From: CAZAFL01 sp964484465
GTDB taxonomy: Bacteria > Bacteroidota > Ignavibacteria > UBA10030 > SZUA-254
Direction: 5' to 3'
Assembly (NCBI GenBank): GCA_964484465.1
Contig: CAZAFL010000023.1
Coordinates: forward strand, 1 to 57,197
Length of the DNA stretch: 57,197 nt
A model generated the notes under the pieces. The model saw nothing but the letters and a program-made list of their open reading frames with translations. It was not told the DNA's origin and searched no databases. This document shows positions 50,719-57,197 of this stretch, piece by piece; position 1 is the stretch's first letter; each line of letters starts with the position of its first letter. Made by a program: the position numbers and the translations under genes.

Positions 50719-53121
50719 CTATAATCCCTTGAGAACTCCATCTAATTCCTGTTCATTTTCAATCAATACTTCCCGCGCTTTGCTTCCGTCGAAGGGCCCG
50801 ACGATGCCGACTGCTTCCAGTTCATCGACAAGCCTTGCGGCGCGCGAATACCCGACCTTAAGCCGTCGCTGCAGAAGAGAAACAGAACCCTGTTGATGGC
50901 GCACGATCAAACGAGCAGCCTCTTCAAAGAACTCGTCCCGTTCATTCGAGGTTCCGCGGAAACTGGCACGTTTGCGTTCCAGCACCGAAGGTAACTGGAA
51001 CGATTTACTGTATCCCTGCTGACGCGCAATATGTTCTGTCAATCTCTCGACCTCATCTGTGGAAAGGAACGCATTCTGAATCCGCACCGGCTTGGGGCTG
51101 CCTGAGGGCAGGTAAAGCATATCGCCATTGCCGAGCAGTTGCTCCGCACCGTTCATATCGAGGATCGTGCGCGAATCCGTTTTCGACGCAACTTGATAGG
51201 CAATTCTTGCGGGGAAATTTGCCTTAATAACCCCGGTGATAACATCAACGGAGGGGCGTTGTGTAGCAAGGACAAGATGGATACCGACGGCACGGGCGAG
51301 CTGAGCAAGACGCGCAATAGGCTCTTCGACTTCGCGTGCCGCAGTCATCATCAAATCGGCAAGCTCATCGATCACGAGAACAAGATATGGTATCTTTCGA
51401 TGAATAATCGTTTCGGTGTTCTTTAAACGTCCTGCTTTAAACCGATCGTTATAATCCAATATGTTCCGTACACCGGCAGCCGCAAGCCGCTCGTACCTTT
51501 TTTCCATTTCCAGTTCGACGCTTCGCAGCGCATTGACCGCATTTTCCGGAGACGTGATGATTTCCTCTTCATTATCCGGCGAAACAGCAAGAAAATGATT
51601 CTTCAATTTACCGTACTGCGTCAGTTCGATTTTTTTTGGGTCAATGATGACAAACTTAACTTCGGATGGATGAAGTCGGAACAACAAACTCGCAAGAATG
51701 GTATTAATACCGACGCTTTTTCCTGATCCTGTGGAGCCAGCTATCAACAGGTGAGGCATTTTTGAAAGATCGTCGGTATATACTTCGCCTGAGATCGTCT
51801 TGCCGAGGGCTATCGGGAGCGCTGCTTTTGCTTCACGGAATTTACCGGAATTTATGACGCTCCGTAAATAGACAATCGACGGATTGCGGTTGGGAATCTC
51901 CACTCCCACCGCGCTTTTTCCCGGAATCGGCGCCATGATGCGGATGCCTTTTGCCGCAAGTGCAAGAGCAAGGTCATCTGCCAGGCTAACGATCCGACTT
52001 ATTTTCACACCGGACGCCGGCACAAGCTCGTACAACGTAATAACCGGACCGGGGGTAACGCTCACGTTTTCAATTTCAACTCCGAAATTGGCAAGCTTCA
52101 CGCGTACGAGTTCAGCATTTGCCTTCAATTCGTCATCAGCTATGGTGTCCGCGTGTCGCGGCGGGTCGAGCAATTCCACTGAAGGAAATACATAGTCAAT
52201 CTCTTCAAAATCATTATTAACCGGTTCCGTGACGACCTCTTCTTCAAGGTCTTCTTCTACTATAACCTGACGTTGCAATTCAATCGGAAGCGATGCCTCT
52301 GAACGCTCGTCATTAATTTGCTCAATTTCCTCGGGCTCTTTTTCATCAAATCGTTCTTCTATTACTTGAGTCTCCGGTTCCTCCTGCTGGTAGATTTCTT
52401 CCTCGGGCTTGCGAATCATTACTCCGGTTCCCGATTCGGGGCCTTCTTCCACATCTTTATGCTTCCCTGCGTTTATTCTGCTCAGGATAGTGATCCACAA
52501 TGTCGTGAATCGTTCGAGCGTCGTGTGAATATCCAGGTCGATTGCAAAAACCGTTGTCAGAAAGAGGGCTACGACAACGATAATTGAAGCACCAATGTTT
52601 CCAAGTAATTTCGTCAAGACGTCTGCAGTAAAAGCCCCCGTGGTACCGCTCCACTCCTTTCCGAGCCAATCAACAAAGAGGTTAAGGACACCGAACGTCG
52701 TGGAAAAAAGAATCGCTATGACCAGCGCGTAATTCGTGAACGTAATTAACTTCCTGAACTCTCTCCTGCTCAACATAAACCATCCCCAGAGGATCATGAG
52801 AACGGGAAAAACGAGAGCGGTGTAGCCAATCGTGAAATTGACAAAAAAATCGGAAACGAGTGCGCCGATGAGACCGAGGCGATTGTGTAACTGAGCGGTT
52901 TGTGCCTTCACCTGTTCATTAAAAGGAAGGCGGAAAATATCTACAAACGAAAGCTTGTCGAGCGGCGCTTCATCCGCAGCGGAGTAGGAAAAAATACTCA
53001 GAAGGATAAAAATACCGACGACGATAATAAGAACCGCTGAAATTTGTATTCTATGTCCGGAATTATTTTGTTTGGCAGACTTCTTAGAAGGATTCGGAAT
53101 ATTTTTTGATTTCACCGACAT
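50719..53121 (-). CDS. ftsK: DNA translocase FtsK
   Basis: A septal DNA pump that clears and aligns chromosome ends. 800 residues. Four or five hydrophobic segments lie in residues 1-195. An acidic Glu-rich linker spans about 220-330. The motor follows: VTPGPVITLYELVPASGVKI, Walker A GSTGSGKSV at 462-470, FVIIDPKKIEL, PYLVLVIDELADLMMTA and LATQRPSVDVITGVIKANFP. The C-terminal gamma domain (LLQRRLKVGYSRAARLVDEL) binds KOPS-like sites. It shares an operon with lolA. Confidence 0.96.
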   Translation of the reverse strand: MSVKSKNIPNPSKKSAKQNNSGHRIQISAVLIIVVGIFILLSIFSYSAADEAPLDKLSFVDIFRLPFNEQVKAQTAQLHNRLGLIGALVSDFFVNFTIGYTALVFPVLMILWGWFMLSRREFRKLITFTNYALVIAILFSTTFGVLNLFVDWLGKEWSGTTGAFTADVLTKLLGNIGASIIVVVALFLTTVFAIDLDIHTTLERFTTLWITILSRINAGKHKDVEEGPESGTGVMIRKPEEEIYQQEEPETQVIEERFDEKEPEEIEQINDERSEASLPIELQRQVIVEEDLEEEVVTEPVNNDFEEIDYVFPSVELLDPPRHADTIADDELKANAELVRVKLANFGVEIENVSVTPGPVITLYELVPASGVKISRIVSLADDLALALAAKGIRIMAPIPGKSAVGVEIPNRNPSIVYLRSVINSGKFREAKAALPIALGKTISGEVYTDDLSKMPHLLIAGSTGSGKSVGINTILASLLFRLHPSEVKFVIIDPKKIELTQYGKLKNHFLAVSPDNEEEIITSPENAVNALRSVELEMEKRYERLAAAGVRNILDYNDRFKAGRLKNTETIIHRKIPYLVLVIDELADLMMTAAREVEEPIARLAQLARAVGIHLVLATQRPSVDVITGVIKANFPARIAYQVASKTDSRTILDMNGAEQLLGNGDMLYLPSGSPKPVRIQNAFLSTDEVERLTEHIARQQGYSKSFQLPSVLERKRASFRGTSNERDEFFEEAARLIVRHQQGSVSLLQRRLKVGYSRAARLVDELEAVGIVGPFDGSKAREVLIENEQELDGVLKGL

Positions 53122-53133
53122 GCTGAGAAGTGA

Positions 53134-53916
53134 TTACGCAACGACTCTGGCAGGAGATTTCCTGGGCTCTTTGGCTAAACGGATAACATTACCGGAAAGC
53201 GTCGGCAACACGGGAATGGAATCGATTCCGGCGCAAAGCTCGAGATCTTTTTCAAAGCCAATCTCTGACAGATACTTTCCATGGAGAGAAGTTTTCAACA
53301 TCTTGAGGATATTTTTGCCGAGTATCTTGTCGAGGGTGACTGCCGCTACTGCTGCATCGTTCAGCACGAGATCCTGTTGAGACTCATGCTCAAACTTATT
53401 GATGATCTTTCCCGCACATACCGCGTCCTCAATACAAAAATCGTTCTCTTTCCCCGCACACATGATCATAAAATCGCCGTCGAGATCTTTCAAAAAGGAG
53501 ACAACAGCAGAGAGATTCACAAAACCAGCAACGACAAGGTTCTTTGCGTGGCGTCCTTTCACCATCGCCACGGAGCCGTTCGTTGTCATAAAAATGATTG
53601 ATTTCCCCTTCACATTCTCTTCCTTGTATTCCGCAGGAGAGTTCCCGAGGTTAAATCCTTCAATCATCTTTCCGTTCCGTTCTCCCGCCCGAAGTGTCAC
53701 ATCGCCAAAGAGACTTCCGGAAATCTTCACAACACTCTCGACATTACTGACGGGGATGATTTCTTTCGCGCCATTCTGAAGAGCAGTCGCTATCGAAGTG
53801 CTGGCCCGCAGAACATCAATCACGACAATGTTCTTGTCTTTCAACCTCATCTCATCCAGCTGAGCGAGTGTAAAATGAACTTCCACGTTAATGTGCTTCA
53901 TTGCAGCCATTTTCAT
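53134..53916 (-). CDS. comB: 2-phosphosulfolactate phosphatase family protein (ComB-like)
   Basis: A 260-residue ComB-family protein. Likeness is seen in VVIDVLRASTSIATALQNGAKEI, LRAGERNGKMIEGFNLGNSP, IIFMTTNGSVAM and MCAGKENDFCIEDAVCAGKII. The enzyme class dephosphorylates 2-phosphosulfolactate in coenzyme M synthesis, but the family is wide in bacteria that lack coenzyme M, so the true substrate here is uncertain. The ATG overlaps the gcvT stop (ATGA). It stands between gcvT and ftsK. Confidence 0.8.
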   Translation of the reverse strand: MKMAAMKHINVEVHFTLAQLDEMRLKDKNIVVIDVLRASTSIATALQNGAKEIIPVSNVESVVKISGSLFGDVTLRAGERNGKMIEGFNLGNSPAEYKEENVKGKSIIFMTTNGSVAMVKGRHAKNLVVAGFVNLSAVVSFLKDLDGDFMIMCAGKENDFCIEDAVCAGKIINKFEHESQQDLVLNDAAVAAVTLDKILGKNILKMLKTSLHGKYLSEIGFEKDLELCAGIDSIPVLPTLSGNVIRLAKEPRKSPARVVA

Positions 53917-55001
53917 TTCTTAATAAATGGTACTTTCACTATCCGGGCTTCCGCATTTTTATTTCGAAGCGCGATGGTAATTGTTTTCCCCGGCTCAGCC
54001 AATCCCGCGCTTACATATCCCATCCCGATTCCCTGTTCAAGTACAGGGGAAACGGTTCCGCTGGTAACCTGTCCCACAACAGTGCCGTTGGAGCAAATGT
54101 CGTATCCGTGACGCGGAAATGCCTTCTCTTCCTGCAGCGTGAACCCCACGAGTTTTCTCTTCAATCCTTCTTGTTTGAACTTTATCAGGGTATCCCTACC
54201 CAAAAAATTTCCCTTGTCAATTTTCGTTATCCAGCCCAGCCCGGCTTCCAGCGGGTTTGTCGTCCGGTCGATATCATTTCCGTACAAACAAAACCCCATT
54301 TCCAATCGGAGAGTATCCCGCGCACCGAGACCGACTGGCTGAATAGCGAATTCCTTCCCGGCATTCATAATTGACGTCCAGACGTTCTCGGCGAGAGAAA
54401 CTGAAGATTCAAAATAAATTTCGTATCCGAGCTCGCCGGTGTATCCCGTCCGCGAGATTATCATGTCGGTATCCGCCAGCGTTCCACGCACAAATGAATA
54501 GTAGGGAATAGCGGCAAGGTCGACATTCGTCAACTTCTGCAGGGTCGCCATCGAATTCGGTCCCTGAATTGCGAGAAGTGAATACTCATCGCTCCTGTTC
54601 CTAACCTCGACGTCAAGATCATGACTGTTAGACTGAATCCATTGAAAATCTTTTTCAATATTTGCCGCATTCACGACGAGCATGAACCGTTCGCCAAGAT
54701 GATAGACAAGTAAATCATCAACAATGCCGCCATCGGGATAACACATCGACGAGTATTGCACTTTGCCATCGGCAAGCTTCGAGGCATCGTTCGTCGTCAC
54801 GGTCTGGACTAAGTGCAGGGCGTCTTTTCCTTTCACTTCAAATTCCCCCATGTGCGATACATCGAACATTCCCACGCTGTTTCGTACACATTTGTGCTCG
54901 TCGATGATGCCCGAGTATTGCACGGGCATTTCGTAACCGCCGAATTCCACCAGCTTCGCGCCAAGCCGGCGATGAATATCGTAAAATGCTGTTCGCTTCA
55001 C
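53913..55001 (-). CDS. gcvT: Aminomethyltransferase (glycine cleavage T protein)
   Basis: Transfers the aminomethyl group from the H protein to tetrahydrofolate, giving methylene-THF and ammonia. 362 residues. YEMPVQYSGIIDEHKCVRNSVGMFDVSHM is the GcvT N-terminus. The folate site is around RTGYTGELGYEIYF, followed by RDTLRLEMGFCLYGNDID. It has no gcvH or gcvP neighbour in the window. It starts 4 bp after fsa, leaving no space for a glycine riboswitch. Confidence 0.95.
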   Translation of the reverse strand: MKRTAFYDIHRRLGAKLVEFGGYEMPVQYSGIIDEHKCVRNSVGMFDVSHMGEFEVKGKDALHLVQTVTTNDASKLADGKVQYSSMCYPDGGIVDDLLVYHLGERFMLVVNAANIEKDFQWIQSNSHDLDVEVRNRSDEYSLLAIQGPNSMATLQKLTNVDLAAIPYYSFVRGTLADTDMIISRTGYTGELGYEIYFESSVSLAENVWTSIMNAGKEFAIQPVGLGARDTLRLEMGFCLYGNDIDRTTNPLEAGLGWITKIDKGNFLGRDTLIKFKQEGLKRKLVGFTLQEEKAFPRHGYDICSNGTVVGQVTSGTVSPVLEQGIGMGYVSAGLAEPGKTITIALRNKNAEARIVKVPFIKK

Positions 55002-55005
55002 TGAA

Positions 55006-55650
55006 CTACTTCTGAACCTTTTTCCAATCCGCGAGAAATCGTTCCAACCCGATATCCGTCAACGGATGCTTAATCAACTGCACAAGTACGTTAAACGGCA
55101 TCGTCCCGATATGTGCTCCCATCAATGCCGATTCAACGACATGAAGAGGATGACGGATGCTCGCAACCAGCACCTGCGTCTCGAAACCATAATTGTCATA
55201 AATCGTTACGATTTGCTGGATGAGCTCCATCCCCGATGTGCTGATGTCATCGAGCCTTCCAACAAACGGGCTGATGATATACGCTCCGGCTTTTGCCGCC
55301 AGCAACGCCTGGTTCGGTGAAAAACAGAGCGTCACATTTGTCCTTATCCCTTCAGCTTTCAAACATTTAACAGCCTTCAACCCTTCTTTAATGAGCGGGA
55401 CTTTCACGACAATCTTGTCATCGACCTTTGCGAGCTCGCGTCCTTCCTTCATCATGCCGTCAAGGTCCATGGCAACGACTTCAGCGCTGATATCGCCATT
55501 GACAACACTGCAAATTTCCTTCAGCAGTTCTTTAAAATTCTTTCCCTCTTTTGCCACAAGGCTGGGGTTTGTTGTAACGCCGTCGAGAATCCCCATGCTG
55601 GCGGCTTCTTTGATCTCATTGATATTAGCTGTATCGATAAATATTTTCAT
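55006..55650 (-). CDS. fsa: Transaldolase / fructose-6-phosphate aldolase (small form)
   Basis: A 214-residue TalC/Fsa-type class I aldolase. The N-terminal FIDTANINEIKEA and GVTTNPSLVAKEG are typical, and the Schiff-base lysine is K83 in DKIVVKVPLIKEGL. TNVTLCFSPNQALLAAKAGA and SPFVGRLDDI follow. It is either transaldolase or fructose-6-phosphate aldolase; the small family mixes both. Between rng and gcvT. Confidence 0.92.
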   Translation of the reverse strand: MKIFIDTANINEIKEAASMGILDGVTTNPSLVAKEGKNFKELLKEICSVVNGDISAEVVAMDLDGMMKEGRELAKVDDKIVVKVPLIKEGLKAVKCLKAEGIRTNVTLCFSPNQALLAAKAGAYIISPFVGRLDDISTSGMELIQQIVTIYDNYGFETQVLVASIRHPLHVVESALMGAHIGTMPFNVLVQLIKHPLTDIGLERFLADWKKVQK

Positions 55651-55668
55651 AATGATTTCCTTACCGAC

Positions 55669-57197
55669 TCATGACCGGAATTGCTCGGTGATGTCTTTAT
55701 CCTGTTTACGTGAGATAAAATGAAATTCTGCAACGGCTAATTTAGGGTCTTCCTCCAATTTGACGCTCACAAAAAACTTGAACTTGATTTTTGTCATCCG
55801 GCTCACTGTCCCCTCTTTGAGATACCCAACGATACTCGGATGGGCGCGGAGAGTAAGTCTGAATTCCCCGGACTCCGATTTGAACCGACGAATCCAGCGC
55901 TCGATCTCATTGACGATGCTCGATTTGGATTGAACGAGTCCCGCACCGCCGCAGACCGGGCACGGCTCGCTGAAACTGTGGAGAATGCTCTGACGAATCC
56001 GCTGGCGTGTAATCTGGACCAACCCGAATTCTGTCATCGGAAGGACGGTAACTTTAGCGCGGTCTTTCCGGAACTCCTTCCGCAATTCATCATAAACTTT
56101 TTTCTTGTTCCTTTCATCCTCGAGGTCGATAAAGTCAACCACAACAATTCCGCCAATATCGCGGAGGCGAAGCTGGCGGCAAATTTCACGGGCAGCTTCG
56201 AGGTCTGTCCGTAGTGAATTCATCTCCTGCTCACGCTTTGCCGCATACCTGCCGCTGTTGACGTCAACGACGACCATGGCTTCCGTCTGTTCGATGATGA
56301 TATATCCGCCGCTCTTCAACCAGACTTTCGGACTGAGGCAGATCGCAATTTCTTTCTCAATACCGTAAACATCGAAGATCGGTTCCCTGTCTTTATAATG
56401 CTCTATTTTTTCGACAAGTTGGGGTGAAACCAGCTTCAGGTAAGCACGGATTTCTTTGTATAGCTTTTTGGAGTCTGTCACCACCCTTTCTACGTCATCG
56501 CTGAAGAGATCCCTGATGACGCTTGATGTGGTAGACATATCCTTATACAGAATTGAGGGGGCCTGCTCGGATTTGACGCTCTTCTCGATTTCCCTCCATG
56601 TTTCAACAAGACTCTCGAGGTCCTGTTTCAACGAAGCTTCATCCTTCTCCTGAGCGACCGTACGCACAATCGCACCGAACCCTTCGGGCAAAAGGCTCCG
56701 GACGATACGGCGCAATCTTCGTTTCTCTTTGAAGTTGAAGATTTTCTTGGAGATGCCAACTTTGCCGTCGAATGGCAGGAGAACCAAAAAGCGTCCGGGC
56801 AAGGAGACTTCGGTTGTTACACGCACCCCTTTTTTCCCGACCGGTTCTTTCGTAATCTGGATAATAATATCCTGACCTTTGACCAGATTGGGAGCCTGTA
56901 GCCGTTGACCGTTGTCCCGGTTGCCTCCTTGATCGCGGCGGGATTCTATCGGTTTTGTTGGAGGAGGAGCCGGCTGCGTAGCCACTGATTGCTGATCACC
57001 GGCAGAAGAAAGTTCCTCTTCACCGTTATCTTCTTCAGTATCGACCTCGGAGTCCTCGTCATCGATGAGTGAAGAGTATTCGCTGAATGTGCTTCCAATG
57101 TCGGAGAAATGAAGGAAGGCATCTTGTTTCATGCCGACGTCGATAAACGCCGCCCTGATTCCCGGCATGACTTTAGCAACTTTCCCCAGGTAAATAT
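55669..57197 (-). CDS. rng: Ribonuclease E/G family protein, start beyond the window
   Basis: The minus-strand frame is open to the last base and reads IYLGKVAKVMPGIRAAFIDVG, the S1 RNA-binding domain, so the true start is off the window. The S1 domain is interrupted by an acidic, Pro/Gln-rich insert of about 60 residues near its middle. The catalytic domain has DVNSGR and VVVDFIDLEDERNKKKV with the metal aspartates. The zinc-link cysteines are in EPCPVCGGAGLV. There is no long C-terminal degradosome scaffold, so it is the RNase G type. Roles: rRNA maturation and mRNA decay. Confidence 0.93.
   Translation of the reverse strand, partial: IYLGKVAKVMPGIRAAFIDVGMKQDAFLHFSDIGSTFSEYSSLIDDEDSEVDTEEDNGEEELSSAGDQQSVATQPAPPPTKPIESRRDQGGNRDNGQRLQAPNLVKGQDIIIQITKEPVGKKGVRVTTEVSLPGRFLVLLPFDGKVGISKKIFNFKEKRRLRRIVRSLLPEGFGAIVRTVAQEKDEASLKQDLESLVETWREIEKSVKSEQAPSILYKDMSTTSSVIRDLFSDDVERVVTDSKKLYKEIRAYLKLVSPQLVEKIEHYKDREPIFDVYGIEKEIAICLSPKVWLKSGGYIIIEQTEAMVVVDVNSGRYAAKREQEMNSLRTDLEAAREICRQLRLRDIGGIVVVDFIDLEDERNKKKVYDELRKEFRKDRAKVTVLPMTEFGLVQITRQRIRQSILHSFSEPCPVCGGAGLVQSKSSIVNEIERWIRRFKSESGEFRLTLRAHPSIVGYLKEGTVSRMTKIKFKFFVSVKLEEDPKLAVAEFHFISRKQDKDITEQFRS

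Noticed and set aside
54995..55010. A glycine riboswitch might be expected before gcvT.
   Set aside because: Only four bases separate fsa and gcvT, so there is no leader in which it could fold.
1..57197. CRISPR array, tRNA, rRNA or transposon.
   Set aside because: I saw no regularly spaced direct repeats, no cloverleaf with a GTTCGAATCC-like arm, no rRNA signature and no transposase motif. A tRNA or covariance search was not possible here.

Overview
The window reads as an ordinary, gene-dense chromosomal segment of a Gram-negative member of the Bacteroidota/Ignavibacteriota side of the FCB group. I infer an Ignavibacteria-like bacterium or a related candidate class. The evidence is four large secreted proteins ending in the type IX secretion (T9SS) sorting signal of the QNYPNPFNPST type, a GWxTD-family protein, the fused KorA plus KorB 2-oxoacid:ferredoxin oxidoreductase, the 'alternative' GlmU-like nucleotidyltransferase of Bacteroidota, and the rpsF-ssb-rpsR-rplI operon order. 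I saw no rRNA, tRNA, CRISPR array, transposase, phage gene or defence island, so this is core genome with a few accessory patches.

Layout. 1-1661: end of an ABC exporter operon with two FtsX-type permeases. 1752-8859: a forward housekeeping run of rpmB, pgsA-pgpA (phosphatidylglycerol synthesis), cinA, thpR, a lone receiver domain, recA-recX, and two DnaQ-fold exonucleases, the second carrying what looks like a C-terminal WYL domain. 8867-16000: an accessory patch with a methyltransferase, a small T9SS protein, a secreted S15-like peptidase, an arsN-arsC arsenic mini-operon, a four-helix-bundle protein, bioY and an alpha/beta hydrolase. 16064-20419: a 1451-residue secreted protein with about 14 YCF48-type propeller repeats. 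20542-29401: a glycosyltransferase, prs-rplY-pth, rpsF-ssb-rpsR-rplI, ccdA and korAB. 29482-35102: nrnA, pepA, a GWxTD protein, pdxA and ftsE. From 35135 to the end every gene is on the minus strand: nifU-like, mrp, kbl, tdh, rsmB, GlmU-like, rpmE, a SPOR protein, a second giant T9SS protein, then a long envelope, division and metabolism run (holA, cyclophilin, OMP, flippase-like, lolA, ftsK, comB, gcvT, fsa, rng).

How parts work together. pgsA and pgpA are consecutive steps to phosphatidylglycerol. tdh and kbl are the two steps from threonine to glycine plus acetyl-CoA, and gcvT could then draw on glycine. mrp and the NifU-like protein fit Fe-S assembly for enzymes such as KorAB. arsN and arsC detoxify arsenicals. 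lolA and the SPOR, OMP and GWxTD proteins belong to the envelope.

Regulatory pattern. Eleven upstream regions on both strands show a TTGnnn box, a 17-bp (once 16-bp) spacer and a TA-rich -10 box (TATATT, TACATT, TATTTT or TAAATT). This looks like the main sigma-factor promoter of this genome. One of these promoters lies so close to its start codon that a leaderless mRNA is likely. Positions, motifs and promoters were read by eye. Family assignments come from recognised motifs and were not checked by any database search.
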